Notes under the pieces: generated by a model
What the model was told of the DNA's origin: nothing
Seen by the model: only the letters and a program-made list of their open reading frames with translations
The model's database searches: none
Program-made: the position numbers and the translations under genes
From: Priestia megaterium
GTDB taxonomy: Bacteria; Bacillota; Bacilli; Bacillales; Bacillaceae_H
Direction: 5' to 3'
DNA: 64,000 bases
NCBI RefSeq assembly: GCF_009497655.1
Contig: NZ_CP023317.1
Location: forward strand, 4,927,501-4,991,500
In this document: one piece after another, positions 9,249 to 18,138 of the stretch
How positions within the stretch are numbered: the first letter of the stretch is position 1
Layout: every line of letters starts with the position of its first letter

Positions 9249-9391
9249 ATTTGAAGTCCGATGCAAGTTAAAGAAGGAAGCAAAATCTATCATACTCCTA
9301 GAAGAAATGGTATAAAGTATGGATTTTTTGTACATGATGATACTACAAAACATGATTACTATGAGTCATGGAAAATAGAGGAGTGAACAAA

Positions 9392-10066
9392 GTGAAAGAT
9401 AGACAAGATGCTTGGACAGAAGAAAACGACTTATTATTAGCTGAAACAGTATTGCGCCATGTCCGCGAAGGAAGTACGCAGTTGAATGCGTTTGAAGAAG
9501 TTGGAGATGAATTAAATCGAACTTCAGCAGCATGTGGATTCAGATGGAATGCTGTTGTACGCCATCAGTATGAAAAAGCACTGCAGCTAGCTAAAAAACA
9601 GCGAAAACAGCGTATGCGTGCACTTGGACAAGAGCAAGGCAAAAAGAAATTATTATATACGCCACCAGCATCTGTAGAGCATGTGGAACAAATGATGTCT
9701 GCGCCTACAGCAACATATAGCTTACCTGAAACACACGTAGAAAGAAGCAGCAGTGAGGAGCTTTCAATGGCTGATGTTATTCGCTTCTTGCAAACAATGC
9801 CAAATCAAGCGAGCAATTTACAAGCATTGCAAAGCGAAAACAAACGCTTGATGCAAGAAAATGCAGAGTTAGCTAAGAAAAACACAGAGTTGGAAAAACA
9901 AATTAAACATCTCGAAGCTAATGCTACTACTATTCAAGAAGACTATGAAACATTAATGCAAATCATGAACCGTGCGCGAAAGTTAGCTCTATTTGATGAA
10001 GAAGAGCGTTCTTCTACTACGTTTAAAATGGATCGTAACGGAAATCTTGAGAAAATGGCTGAATAA
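9392..10066 (+). CDS. rsfA: RsfA family prespore transcriptional regulator
   Basis: A DNA-binding regulator of the RsfA family, which modulates sigma-F-dependent genes in the forespore. The N terminus ([19 protein letters not shown]) is a SANT/Myb-like domain, followed by a variable linker and a coiled coil at about residues 130-195. I place the start at GTG 9392 because GAGGAG lies 8 bp before it and the family begins MKDRQDAW; the frame is open to an ATG 24 bp upstream with no ribosome site. Its position before lipL matches ywfN/rsfA in B. subtilis. Confidence 0.9.
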   Translation: MKDRQDAWTEENDLLLAETVLRHVREGSTQLNAFEEVGDELNRTSAACGFRWNAVVRHQYEKALQLAKKQRKQRMRALGQEQGKKKLLYTPPASVEHVEQMMSAPTATYSLPETHVERSSSEELSMADVIRFLQTMPNQASNLQALQSENKRLMQENAELAKKNTELEKQIKHLEANATTIQEDYETLMQIMNRARKLALFDEEERSSTTFKMDRNGNLEKMAE

Positions 10067-10077
10067 GCTACACGAAC

Positions 10078-10122
10078 GAAGAAAGAGGGATGTCAAACTT
10101 GGCTCTGCTTTCTTCTTTTTCT
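10078..10122 (+). terminator. Terminator of rsfA
   Basis: GAAGAAAG (10078-10085) pairs with CTTTCTTC (10108-10115), followed by a T run. The interior is partly paired, so the hairpin is moderate in strength. Confidence 0.65.
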
Positions 10123-10151
10123 ATTTTACAGACAATGACCTGACGCCTTTA

Positions 10152-10160
10152 TGCTATAAT
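10152..10160 (+). promoter_or_regulatory. Extended -10 promoter for lipL
   Basis: TGCTATAAT matches the extended -10 consensus exactly and lies 35 bp before the lipL ATG. No good -35 is visible at 17 bp, as expected for extended -10 promoters. Confidence 0.6.
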
Positions 10161-10194
10161 ATGTTCGTTTACTGTTTATAAAGGGGTTTGAGAT

Positions 10195-11046
10195 ATGCAG
10201 CAGAATAGTTTGAAACTTTTAGCACAGCCCGCTTGGCGTATTATTGATCAATCCAGTCTAGGTCCTCATTTTGATGCCCGTCATTCTTTTGCCATCGATG
10301 ACACGCTTTGTACAACCGTTGGAAGAGGTGAATCTCCAGCTGTCATGCGCTCATGGGTGCATCACGATACGATTGTATTAGGCATTCAAGATACAAAGCT
10401 CCCTCACCTGGCTGAAGGTGCAGCTTATTTACATGAACAAGGGTATAAAACAATCGTCCGCAATTCAGGCGGCCTCGCTGTCGTACTTGATCAAGATGTT
10501 CTAAACATTTCTTTAATTTTTCCAGATGCAGAAAAAGGAATTGATATTGATCGTGGCTATGAAGCCATGTTTGATTTGATTAAGGCCATGTTTGCATCTT
10601 ACGGTACCGCAATTGAAGCGAAGGAAATCGTAGGATCCTATTGTCCCGGCAGCTTTGATTTGAGCATTCGCAATCAAAAATTTGCAGGCATTTCACAGCG
10701 ACGCGTTCGCGGCGGTGTGGCCGTACAAATTTACTTATGCGTTAACGGAAGCGGCTCTAAACGCGCTTCTCTCATTCAAGAGTTTTACAAAAAAGGGCTC
10801 CAAAACACAGAAACTAAATTTTCATACCCAGATATCGAGCCTCATACAATGGCTTCTCTATCTGAACTATTACAGATTGATTTAACCGTTTCTGATGTCA
10901 TGCTGCTTTTATTGCAAACACTGAATAGCATGAGCTCTTCTCTTGTAAATATGCCTTTAAATGCTACCGAACAAATGCTGTTTGAGACGCAGCTGCAGCG
11001 CATGTATGACCGCAATGAAAAAGCGTTGGGTTCATTAGCCGAATAA
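10195..11046 (+). CDS. lipL: Octanoyl-[GcvH]:protein N-octanoyltransferase
   Basis: An amidotransferase that moves octanoyl (lipoyl) groups from GcvH to the E2 subunits of 2-oxoacid dehydrogenases. The 283-residue chain has the biotin/lipoate ligase fold. The acyl-accepting cysteine is C150 in [12 protein letters not shown], the residue used by B. subtilis LipL, and the RNSGGLAVV loop is intact. The location between rsfA and pta matches ywfL in B. subtilis. An extended -10 promoter and ribosome site precede it, and it converges on pta across a shared terminator. Confidence 0.93.
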   Translation: MQQNSLKLLAQPAWRIIDQSSLGPHFDARHSFAIDDTLCTTVGRGESPAVMRSWVHHDTIVLGIQDTKLPHLAEGAAYLHEQGYKTIVRNSGGLAVVLDQDVLNISLIFPDAEKGIDIDRGYEAMFDLIKAMFASYGTAIEAKEIVGSYCPGSFDLSIRNQKFAGISQRRVRGGVAVQIYLCVNGSGSKRASLIQEFYKKGLQNTETKFSYPDIEPHTMASLSELLQIDLTVSDVMLLLLQTLNSMSSSLVNMPLNATEQMLFETQLQRMYDRNEKALGSLAE

Positions 11047-11077
11047 AAAAACTCCGCCCTAGGACGGAGTTTTTTTA
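11045..11077. terminator. Bidirectional terminator between lipL and pta
   Basis: ACTCCGCCCT pairs with AGGACGGAGT (one mismatch), with A and T runs on either side. It overlaps both gene ends closely. Confidence 0.9.
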
Positions 11078-12049
11078 TTAAAGTGCTTGAGCAGCTGTGA
11101 TTAAAGCAAGCTTGTACACATCTTCTTCGTTACAACCGCGAGATAGATCGTTTACCGGTTTGTTTAGACCTTGTAAGATTGGACCTACTGCTTCGAAGTT
11201 TCCTAAGCGCTGTGCAATTTTGTAACCAATGTTACCTGCTTCAAGGCTTGGGAATACAAATACGTTTGCATCTCCTTTGATCACTGAACCTGGTGCTTTC
11301 TTTTCAGCTACAGAAGGAACAAATGCTGCGTCGAATTGGAATTCGCCGTCTAATGTTACGCTTGGTGCTAATTCTTTTGCAATTTCTACTGCGTTTGCTA
11401 CCTTTTCTGTTTCCGGAGATTTTGCTGATCCTTTTGTTGAGAAGCTTAGCATAGCAACACGAGGATCGATATCGAACATTTCAGCTGTACGAGCACTTTC
11501 GATAGCAATTTCAGCTAAATCTTGGCTGTCAGGTGAAATATTAATTGCACAGTCAGCAAATACGTATTTTTGATCGCCGCGAACCATGATAAATACGCCA
11601 GATGTTTTCTTAACACCTTGTCTTGTTTTGATAATTTGTAGAGCAGGTCGCACCGTGTCTGCTGTAGAATGAGCAGCTCCGCTTACAAGACCGTCAGCTT
11701 TGTTCATATGAACAAGCATTGTGCCAAAATAATTTTCATCTAATAAAATTTTGCGAGCATCTTCTTCTGTTGCTTTGCCTTTACGACGCTCAACAAATGC
11801 TGCCACCATTTCATCAAATTCAGAGTAGCTTTGAGGATCTAAAACCTCAACACCGTCTAATTTTACGTTTAATTCTGCTGCTTTTGATGCTACCGCGTCT
11901 TTATTTCCAACAACGATAGGCTTTAAGATATTGTCGGCAGCTAAACGAGAAACAGCACCTAATACGCGCTCATCTAATCCCTCTGGGAATACGATTGATA
12001 CATCGCTAGCTGATACTTTTTGTTTTAAACCTGTAAATAAATCACTCAA
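11078..12049 (-). CDS. pta: Phosphate acetyltransferase
   Basis: Converts acetyl-CoA and phosphate to acetyl phosphate in overflow metabolism, working with acetate kinase (not in the window). At 323 residues it is the short bacilli type with only the catalytic PTA_PTB domain. Typical segments include IVFPEGLDERVL near the start, GLVSGAAHSTADTVRPALQ and the C-terminal VGPILQGLNKPVNDLSRGC. Translation starts at TTG (12047-12049) with GAGGAGG 7 bp before it. In B. subtilis pta is CcpA-activated; I did not find a clear cre here. Confidence 0.96.
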   Translation of the reverse strand: MSDLFTGLKQKVSASDVSIVFPEGLDERVLGAVSRLAADNILKPIVVGNKDAVASKAAELNVKLDGVEVLDPQSYSEFDEMVAAFVERRKGKATEEDARKILLDENYFGTMLVHMNKADGLVSGAAHSTADTVRPALQIIKTRQGVKKTSGVFIMVRGDQKYVFADCAINISPDSQDLAEIAIESARTAEMFDIDPRVAMLSFSTKGSAKSPETEKVANAVEIAKELAPSVTLDGEFQFDAAFVPSVAEKKAPGSVIKGDANVFVFPSLEAGNIGYKIAQRLGNFEAVGPILQGLNKPVNDLSRGCNEEDVYKLALITAAQAL

Positions 12050-12325
12050 AGTAAATCCTCCTCGATATGTAAAAAACTTTTCTCATAATAGGATACTCCA
12101 CTTTTTTTAAAAATCAAAGGCATGTCCTTCAAGAATCCATGATTACGAAAAAGTCTTTTAATTCTTAATTTTCCGCTAACACTCAAAATAAAACCTGTTT
12201 TTACTTTGCAACAATTGTTTAAAGTTTAGTCACAAAATCACAGGTTTTTCATTCCAGTTCTTCGGACAAACTATGATATAGTAGAATTGGAATTTATCAT
12301 AATCGGACAATAGGAGTGAAACGAA

Positions 12326-13069
12326 ATGGCAGAAGCAGCACAAACATTAGACGGTTGGTATGCACTTCATGATTTCCGTTCAATCGATTGGGGCGCTTGG
12401 AAGCAGTTATCAAGCGACGATCGCCAAGCGGCCATCCATGAATTTTTAGGTTTGATTGAGAAATGGAAAGGAACTGAAGCTGAAAAGCAAGGCAGTCATG
12501 CTTTATATACCATTGTCGGCCAAAAAGCAGATTTTATGCTAATGCTTGTTCGTCCTACTATGGAAGAACTAAATGAAATTGAAACAGAATTTAACAAAAC
12601 AAAGCTTGCTGAGTTTACCATTCCTACTTATTCATATGTATCAGTAGTTGAATTAAGCAACTACTTACCTGCTGGGGAGGATCCTTATGAAAATCCTCAA
12701 ATCCAAGCTAGACTATATCCAACTTTACCAAAAGCTAGTCACGTTTGCTTTTATCCAATGGATAAACGTCGTCAAGGAAATGACAATTGGTACATGCTTC
12801 CTATGGAAGAACGACGCAGCTTAATGCGCAGCCACGGAATGATTGGACGTCAATACGCTGGAAAAGTAAAGCAAATCATTACGGGTTCTGTTGGGTTTGA
12901 TGATTATGAGTGGGGCGTTACTCTTTTTGCAGATGACGTTCTTCAATTTAAAAAATTAGTATACGAAATGCGTTTTGACGAAGTAAGTGCTCGCTACGGG
13001 GAATTTGGCAGCTTCTTTGTCGGAAATTTATTAAAAGAAGAAGCTATTGCACGCTTTTTACACGTTTAA
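12326..13069 (+). CDS. hemQ: Coproheme decarboxylase HemQ
   Basis: The last enzyme of the coproporphyrin-dependent haem pathway of Gram-positive bacteria, converting coproheme III to haem b using peroxide. The 247-residue chain belongs to the chlorite dismutase-like family. Y143 in CFYPMDKRR and H170 in [10 protein letters not shown] fall where the catalytic tyrosine and proximal haem histidine lie in characterised HemQ proteins. Neighbouring pta on the divergent strand matches ywfI in B. subtilis. Ribosome site AGGAG precedes the ATG. Confidence 0.95.
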   Translation: MAEAAQTLDGWYALHDFRSIDWGAWKQLSSDDRQAAIHEFLGLIEKWKGTEAEKQGSHALYTIVGQKADFMLMLVRPTMEELNEIETEFNKTKLAEFTIPTYSYVSVVELSNYLPAGEDPYENPQIQARLYPTLPKASHVCFYPMDKRRQGNDNWYMLPMEERRSLMRSHGMIGRQYAGKVKQIITGSVGFDDYEWGVTLFADDVLQFKKLVYEMRFDEVSARYGEFGSFFVGNLLKEEAIARFLHV

Positions 13070-13114
13070 ACTAAGCTGCAAAAGCGTTCATCTCTTTTAT
13101 AAAATTTAGTATAT

Positions 13115-13149
13115 AAAAAACCTGTTTCCACTTGGAAACAGGTTTTTTT
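13115..13149 (+). terminator. Terminator of hemQ
   Basis: AAACCTGTTTCCA/TGGAAACAGGTTT with a 2-nt gap, followed by T7, ends just before the cwlJ promoter. Confidence 0.92.
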
Positions 13150-13163
13150 ATTTTCTACCCATG

Positions 13164-13192
13164 GCATATTCGCATCTACAGGACCATATATA
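13164..13192 (+). promoter_or_regulatory. Candidate sigma-E promoter for cwlJ-gerQ
   Basis: GCATATT (13164-13170) and CATATATA (13185-13192) are spaced by 14 bp, close to the sigma-E pattern of a CATATT-like -35 and a CATACA-T -10. The position 34 bp before cwlJ and the known mother-cell expression of cwlJ fit this reading. Confidence 0.6.
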
Positions 13193-13225
13193 TACAACAG
13201 TGTCACAAGTAAGCGAGGTGGGATA

Positions 13226-13648
13226 ATGGCAGTCGTTGCACACAACGAAGAAGATGTTAAGCTCCTAGCCAGACTCATTCGAGCTGAAGCTGAAAGTGAA
13301 GGAAAACAAGGGATGTTACTGGTAGGAAATGTAGGCGTGAACCGCGCTAAAGCTCCCTGTTTGGATTTTAGAAATATAAGAACCATTCGTCAGATGGTAT
13401 TTCAAAACCCAGGCGGATTTGAAGCAACTCAAAAAGGCTACTTTTATCAGCGTGCCCGCCAGTCTGAAATTACACTTGCACGACGTGTATTAAGAGGGGA
13501 ACGTTTTAACCCCGCGGAAAACTCACTGTGGTTTTTCAAGCCCAGCGGCGACTGTCCTGCTCAATGGTATAACCAAAATAACACAGGACGATTTAAATCT
13601 CACTGTTTCTTTGCACCAACTCAAGCTGATTGTCCAGGAGTTTACTAA
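13226..13648 (+). CDS. cwlJ: Spore cortex-lytic cell wall hydrolase CwlJ
   Basis: A 140-residue SleB-type hydrolase (Hydrolase_2 family) that degrades spore cortex during germination, especially in response to Ca-dipicolinate. It carries the catalytic-domain opening LLARLIRAEAESEGKQG and the GDCPAQWYNQNN region near the end. It has no signal peptide, as expected for a coat-side protein made in the mother cell. gerQ follows 26 bp downstream; in Bacillus GerQ is needed to place CwlJ in the spore. A sigma-E-like promoter lies upstream. Confidence 0.94.
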   Translation: MAVVAHNEEDVKLLARLIRAEAESEGKQGMLLVGNVGVNRAKAPCLDFRNIRTIRQMVFQNPGGFEATQKGYFYQRARQSEITLARRVLRGERFNPAENSLWFFKPSGDCPAQWYNQNNTGRFKSHCFFAPTQADCPGVY

Positions 13649-13674
13649 TTTCTTTTTGTTTGAAGGAGGTTCCT

Positions 13675-14157
13675 ATGAAAAAACCAAAGTCTAATCAACC
13701 GCAACAGCAATATATGCAAAATCCGTATATGAGTCCAAACTACCCTTATTATATGCCTCAGCCGCAGCAGCCCCAGCCAGGCGGCCAGCCGCAGGTTCAA
13801 GGGCAAAGCCAAGGAGGGCCACCCCCTACCTCTTCTGGAGGCAGTGGTGCCCCGCAAGACCCAAATCAACTGCCTATTGAAGAATCATATATTGAAAATA
13901 TTTTACGTTTAAATCGAGGAAAAATAGCGACTGTATATATGACGTTTGAAAATAATACGCAGTGGAACGCGAAGGTCTTTAGAGGTATTATTGAAGCGGC
14001 CGGACGCGATCATATCATTTTAAGCGATCCACAGACTGGAACGCGCTATGTACTGCTTATGGTTTATCTTGATTACATTACCTTCGATGAAGAAATTAAA
14101 TACAATTATCCATTTGGCGGTGGAGGCCAACAGTTGAGCAATTATTCTCCGCGTTAA
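13675..14157 (+). CDS. gerQ: Spore coat protein GerQ
   Basis: An inner-coat protein required for CwlJ localisation and cross-linked by the coat transglutaminase Tgl in B. subtilis. It has two parts: a low-complexity Gln/Pro/Tyr-rich N-terminal ~65 residues and a conserved C-terminal domain (IEESYIENILRLNRGK, YVLLMVYLDYITFDEEIKY). The start is the ATG at 13675, with GGAGG 6 bp before it, giving 160 residues; the frame is open 45 bp further upstream into cwlJ. Its terminator is shared with ywdK. Confidence 0.94.
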   Translation: MKKPKSNQPQQQYMQNPYMSPNYPYYMPQPQQPQPGGQPQVQGQSQGGPPPTSSGGSGAPQDPNQLPIEESYIENILRLNRGKIATVYMTFENNTQWNAKVFRGIIEAAGRDHIILSDPQTGTRYVLLMVYLDYITFDEEIKYNYPFGGGGQQLSNYSPR

Positions 14158-14183
14158 AAAAACCCCTTTTCAGGGGTTTTTTT
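14157..14183. terminator. Bidirectional terminator between gerQ and ywdK
   Basis: AAAACCCCT/AGGGGTTTT with a short TTTC loop and A/T runs lies between the convergent genes and touches the ywdK stop. Confidence 0.9.
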
Positions 14184-14553
14184 ATAGCCATTTTACAGCT
14201 GCAACAACAATTAAAATCCAGGCTACAATAAAAGCAACTCCACCTAGGGGAGTAATCGCGCCGAGAACTTTAATACCGGACGTACTTAATACATAGAGAC
14301 TGCCTGAAAACAGCACAATCCCTGCAAACATAATCCAGCCCGAAGCTGTTAACAAAGAAGACTGAGGAAATTTGCTTAATAAAAACGCAATAACGAACAG
14401 CCCCATTGCATGGAACATTTGGTACTGCACTCCTGTTTTCCATACCTCTAAATACTTCTCTGAGATTTTCCCTTCTAACCCGTGTGCTCCAAAGGCACCA
14501 AGAGCAACCGCTAACATCGCATTGATTGCACCGATTATTAAAAATAGTTTCAT
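14182..14553 (-). CDS. ywdK: DUF423 membrane protein (YwdK-like)
   Basis: A 123-residue integral membrane protein with four hydrophobic segments, of the DUF423 family, unknown function. The N-terminal signature LAVALGAFGAHGLEGKISEKY and the terminal hydrophobic stretch VAFIVAWILIVVAAVKWL are typical. It lies 15 bp downstream of ywdI and after ung, the same order as in B. subtilis. Ribosome site GAGG precedes the ATG. Confidence 0.9.
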   Translation of the reverse strand: MKLFLIIGAINAMLAVALGAFGAHGLEGKISEKYLEVWKTGVQYQMFHAMGLFVIAFLLSKFPQSSLLTASGWIMFAGIVLFSGSLYVLSTSGIKVLGAITPLGGVAFIVAWILIVVAAVKWL

Positions 14554-14568
14554 GTTTTTCTCCTCACT

Positions 14569-14886
14569 TTAGAAATCAAACAAACTATCGCCGTTTGCAT
14601 CATCTGATTTCAATTTCGTTCCTTCAAAATTAGGTTTGGATGACTGAATAATCTGTTGCTGCATAATCTCAGGCGATTGCATAATTTCCGGTGAAGACAT
14701 GACAACAGGTTTTGAAACCGAGACAGGTTTCGATGCTGAAACCTCTTCATTTTGATCTAATGCAAGCTCACACAGTGCTTTGATAGCAACCAATTGATCT
14801 CGAACGTTCCCACTATTCGAATGGTGCTTCGCTTTTTGTACTTCTGCACTAATTTTATCAAGGAGCTGCGCCATTTTTATATCCAT
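14569..14886 (-). CDS. ywdI: YwdI-like (DUF5327) protein
   Basis: A 105-residue cytoplasmic protein. The N-terminal helical half (MDIKMAQLLDKISAEVQKAK, VRDQLVAIKALCELAL) is conserved in YwdI proteins. The middle is a low-complexity tract of repeated SKPV and SPEIMQ units, and the chain ends DDANGDSLFDF, a short acidic motif typical of the family. No function is known. It lies between ung and ywdK, as in B. subtilis. Confidence 0.82.
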   Translation of the reverse strand: MDIKMAQLLDKISAEVQKAKHHSNSGNVRDQLVAIKALCELALDQNEEVSASKPVSVSKPVVMSSPEIMQSPEIMQQQIIQSSKPNFEGTKLKSDDANGDSLFDF

Positions 14887-14989
14887 GTAGACACCTCATC
14901 TTACATTCAATATGACTTTATACAGCTATTTTATCAAAAGATGAAATAGGAGGCTATGTCTGAAGCTAATCTTCATGAAATGCTCACTT

Positions 14990-15664
14990 TTACACATCAT
15001 CAATTTGCCAATCGATGGATTGACGTCCGTGTTGGAGCAAAAACTCATTTGCTCGTTGAAAATGATTATTGCCAAAAAAGCCTCGATTAGCTGAAAATGG
15101 GCTAGGATGCGGGCTTTCCAAAATTAAATGGTGTGAATGATGAATGAGCTCTTTTTTAGCTTGTGCATGTTTGCCCCACAGCAAAAACACGACCGGCTCC
15201 TCTTTTTGTGCCACTAATTCAATAATGCGGTCCGTCAGCTGTTCCCATCCTTTTCCTTTGTGAGAATTCGCTTCCCCTCTTCTAACCGTCAAAACAGTGT
15301 TAAGCAAAAGAACACCTTGTTCTGCCCATTTGACTAAATAACCGTTATTCGGAATGTGATAGTCCATTTCATTTTTCAGCTCTTTGTAAATATTCACTAA
15401 AGAAGGCGGTGTTTTGACTCCTGGTTGAACAGAGAAGCTCAGTCCATGCGCTTGATTTGGTCCATGATAAGGATCTTGTCCCAATATGACAACTTTTACA
15501 TTTTTATAATCCGTATAGTGTAAAGCGTTAAAAATATCATATTTATCAGGATAAATGGTGTGGTGATTATATTCATCCACTAAAAATTCTCGAAGCTGTA
15601 TGTAATAGTCTTTTTGAAATTCTTCTTCTAATAAAGGAGCCCAGTCATTTTTTAAAATACTCAT
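14990..15664 (-). CDS. ung: Uracil-DNA glycosylase (family 1)
   Basis: Removes uracil from DNA in base excision repair. The 224-residue chain has the water-activating loop GQDPYHGP (catalytic Asp), the uracil-binding segment [20 protein letters not shown], and the DNA-intercalating loop [14 protein letters not shown]. Length and motifs are standard. It heads the minus-strand run ung-ywdI-ywdK, with a 103-bp gap before ywdI that could hold a separate promoter. Confidence 0.97.
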   Translation of the reverse strand: MSILKNDWAPLLEEEFQKDYYIQLREFLVDEYNHHTIYPDKYDIFNALHYTDYKNVKVVILGQDPYHGPNQAHGLSFSVQPGVKTPPSLVNIYKELKNEMDYHIPNNGYLVKWAEQGVLLLNTVLTVRRGEANSHKGKGWEQLTDRIIELVAQKEEPVVFLLWGKHAQAKKELIHHSHHLILESPHPSPFSANRGFFGNNHFQRANEFLLQHGRQSIDWQIDDV

Positions 15665-15771
15665 TGCTTATCACCTCATAATAATCTTTTTTGTTATTTT
15701 ATCGTAAACTCTGCCGCCTGCTCAAACGTTGCCTGCTTTAAATACGCTGAGAGCCTGGGCATATTTTAATA

Positions 15772-15800
15772 TTGTCATGTTCAATGAAACTTTGTATACA
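15772..15800 (+). promoter_or_regulatory. Sigma-A promoter of the staygreen-family gene
   Basis: TTGTCA (15772-15777) and TATACA (15795-15800) with a 17-bp spacer lie about 40 bp before the start codon. This is one of the best sigma-A matches in the window. Confidence 0.65.
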
Positions 15801-15841
15801 CTTATAAAGAGTGTATTTTTATATTAAAGGAGGGATTCCAT

Positions 15842-16288
15842 ATGATCATCAGCAATCCCCACCAAATAGACGTAACCTACAGCCTGGGTGTTACACCCGT
15901 TGAACCAATGATACCAAGAAAATACACCGTTTTCCCAGGTCAACACACTTCTGTTCCTTCCATTCAAATCGGCATTGAATTTGCCTACGATCATATGCAA
16001 AAAGAGCGGAACGAATATTTAGCATCCTTCGTCTTCGATAAAGGTTTTTATTCCCTTACTGTGTATTATTACATCGGTGCGCATACATCAACAGATGAAA
16101 CCATTACACGCTACCTTCACTTTTTAGAACAGCTCCCTGTTATTCTATCGTCTATCTATCACGCTGATGCTTCCTTTTTCGAAAAACATCCACTTTTAAT
16201 GCACTGTCCTATTTTTATCATTGCCGATAGCCCTGAGCTGCCATTTTCAACAAAAAAATCTATCGGTTCCCTGTATCAATATAAATAA
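15842..16288 (+). CDS. Staygreen family protein
   Basis: A 148-residue protein whose opening GVTPVEPMIPRKYTV matches the hallmark VTP-EP-IPR-YT of the staygreen (SGR) family, followed by a conserved FAYD...RNEYLASF region. In plants SGR removes magnesium from chlorophyll a; the role in non-photosynthetic Bacillaceae is unknown. There is no signal peptide. It has its own strong sigma-A promoter, ribosome site (AAAGGAGGG) and terminator, so it is a stand-alone gene. The family call is from recalled sequence pattern. Confidence 0.75.
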   Translation: MIISNPHQIDVTYSLGVTPVEPMIPRKYTVFPGQHTSVPSIQIGIEFAYDHMQKERNEYLASFVFDKGFYSLTVYYYIGAHTSTDETITRYLHFLEQLPVILSSIYHADASFFEKHPLLMHCPIFIIADSPELPFSTKKSIGSLYQYK

Positions 16289-16290
16289 AT

Positions 16291-16328
16291 GAGAAAAGCT
16301 ACTGTTAAAATAACGGTAGCTTTTTCTC
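16291..16328 (+). terminator. Terminator of the staygreen-family gene
   Basis: Arms of 17 nt, core AGCTACTGTTA/TAACGGTAGCT with one G-T pair and an AAA loop, then a T run. Confidence 0.88.
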
Positions 16329-16399
16329 CGTATTCGAAACAAAATACTTTTAAACTTGTTAAAAACATGGAATAATAACTACAAATTGTTTTAATCTAT

Positions 16400-16428
16400 T
16401 TGCGTTAACCCTTTAAAATCGTTACAAT
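16400..16428 (+). promoter_or_regulatory. Candidate sigma-A promoter for zwf
   Basis: TTGCGT (16400-16405) and TACAAT (16423-16428) are separated by 17 bp. This would leave a 5' leader of about 160 nt before zwf, in which I see no known riboswitch. Confidence 0.45.
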
Positions 16429-16593
16429 TTATTAGTAGTTCTATACATAAAGGAAAAGGTAAACAAGCAATCATTCGTTTGTTTATAAAGGCCGAGTTTA
16501 ACGGGCAATGAATCCCCAGATTTCATTTAAGTGTTGTCTGTTAAAGCGGAAAAAAATTGAACGTAACTACGACAAAGTGAGGTCCTAGAAGTA

Positions 16594-18096
16594 ATGACAA
16601 ATGTACAACCAAAATCCATTATCGTAATTTTTGGCGCTACAGGTGATTTAGCAAAACGTAAGTTATTCCCCTCTATTTTCCGCTTATATAAAGCGAACAA
16701 ACTATCGGAAGATTTCGCTGTTGTTGGTGTCGCAAGAAGACCTTGGACTAATGACGAATTACGCGAAAATGTAAAAAAATCAGTGAGCAGTTTCAAAAAC
16801 AGTGACGCTGACATTGAAAAGTTTGCTTCACATTTTTATTACCAACCGTTTGACGTAACAGATGTCGCTTCTTATCAAGAATTAAAAAGCCTAACAGAAA
16901 GCCTTGATGAGCAATACAACGTGCCTGGAAATCGTATTTTCTATCTAGCAATGGCACCTGAATTTTTCGGAACGATTGCTTCGAATTTAAAAAATGAAGG
17001 TTTAACACAAACAGAAGGCTGGAGCCGCCTAGTCATTGAAAAGCCGTTTGGCCATGATTATCCTTCTGCTAAAGAATTAAATGAACAAATTCGCCATGCA
17101 TTTAAGGAAGATCAAATTTATCGTATCGACCACTATCTCGGTAAAGAAATGGTGCAAAATATCGAAGTTATCCGTTTTGCAAATGCTCTATTTGAACCGA
17201 TGTGGAACAACCAATACATTTCAAACATCCAAATTACGTCTAGTGAGACGCTTGGTGTAGAAGACCGTGGCCGTTACTATGAATCTTCAGGTGCCCTTCG
17301 AGATATGGTACAAAACCATATGCTTCAAATGGTGGCCCTACTTGCAATGGAACCGCCGATTAAATTAACACCGGAAGAAATTCGCAGTGAAAAAGTAAAA
17401 GTATTGCGTGCTCTTCGCTCTTTATCAGTGGATGAAGTAGATGATTATTTTGTACGAGGTCAATACGGCAAAGGTGTACTTGAAGGAGAAGAAGTTATCG
17501 GCTATCGCGAAGGAAACTCGGTTGATCCTGAGTCTAATACCGCTACATTTGTATCTGGTAAGCTTATGATTGATAACTTCAGATGGGCTGGCGTACCGAT
17601 TTATATCCGTACAGGTAAACGCATGAAAGAAAAAGCAACGACAATTGTTGTACAGTTCAAAGACTTACCAATGAACCTGTACTTCAATAAAGATAAAGAA
17701 ATTCATCCAAACTTGCTTGTCATTCATATCCAACCGGAAGAAGGCATTACGCTTCACTTGAACGCGCGTAAAACGCCAGGTGCCACATCATCCACACCGA
17801 TTAACTTGAACTATTGCAATAACTGTGGAGATAAAATGAATACACCGGAAGCTTATGAACGCCTTATTTATGATTGCATGCTTGGAGATGCAACGAACTT
17901 TACTCACTGGGATGAAGTAGCCCTTTCTTGGAAATTTGTTGATACTATCTCAGAAGCATGGGAAAGCACAAAAGCACAAAACTTCCCGAACTACGAATCA
18001 GGTTCAATGGGACCAAAAGAATCAGACGCATTGCTTGCTGAAGACGGTTTCCACTGGTGGCCAGTCGGAGAAGACAACTTCTCACCTAAAAAGTAA
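16594..18096 (+). CDS. zwf: Glucose-6-phosphate 1-dehydrogenase
   Basis: The first enzyme of the oxidative pentose phosphate pathway, making 6-phosphogluconolactone and NADPH. The 500-residue chain opens with the dinucleotide loop FGATGDLAKRK and contains the substrate-site motif RIDHYLGKE. It converges on gnd, the third step of the pathway, across a shared terminator, which resembles the close zwf-gndA linkage in B. subtilis. A leader of about 160 nt is predicted from the nearest promoter. Confidence 0.97.
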   Translation: MTNVQPKSIIVIFGATGDLAKRKLFPSIFRLYKANKLSEDFAVVGVARRPWTNDELRENVKKSVSSFKNSDADIEKFASHFYYQPFDVTDVASYQELKSLTESLDEQYNVPGNRIFYLAMAPEFFGTIASNLKNEGLTQTEGWSRLVIEKPFGHDYPSAKELNEQIRHAFKEDQIYRIDHYLGKEMVQNIEVIRFANALFEPMWNNQYISNIQITSSETLGVEDRGRYYESSGALRDMVQNHMLQMVALLAMEPPIKLTPEEIRSEKVKVLRALRSLSVDEVDDYFVRGQYGKGVLEGEEVIGYREGNSVDPESNTATFVSGKLMIDNFRWAGVPIYIRTGKRMKEKATTIVVQFKDLPMNLYFNKDKEIHPNLLVIHIQPEEGITLHLNARKTPGATSSTPINLNYCNNCGDKMNTPEAYERLIYDCMLGDATNFTHWDEVALSWKFVDTISEAWESTKAQNFPNYESGSMGPKESDALLAEDGFHWWPVGEDNFSPKK

Positions 18097-18097
18097 A

Positions 18098-18132
18098 TAA
18101 AAAAAGCAGCTGTAGTATACAGCTGCTTTTCT
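18098..18132. terminator. Bidirectional terminator between zwf and gnd
   Basis: AAAAGCAGCTGTA/TACAGCTGCTTTT with a 3-nt loop between two convergent genes. Confidence 0.9.
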
Positions 18133-18138
18133 TGTTTT

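Noticed and set aside
13066-13386. A 106-codon minus-strand frame over the hemQ terminator and cwlJ start
   Set aside because: It runs through a terminator hairpin and the sigma-E-like promoter, and has no family resemblance.
13690-13860. Gln/Pro-rich repetitive DNA
   Set aside because: This is the low-complexity N-terminal region of GerQ, normal for that coat protein, not a separate repeat element.
16429-16593. Possible riboswitch in the ~160-nt zwf leader
   Set aside because: I found no conserved riboswitch core or terminator/antiterminator pair; the length alone is not evidence.
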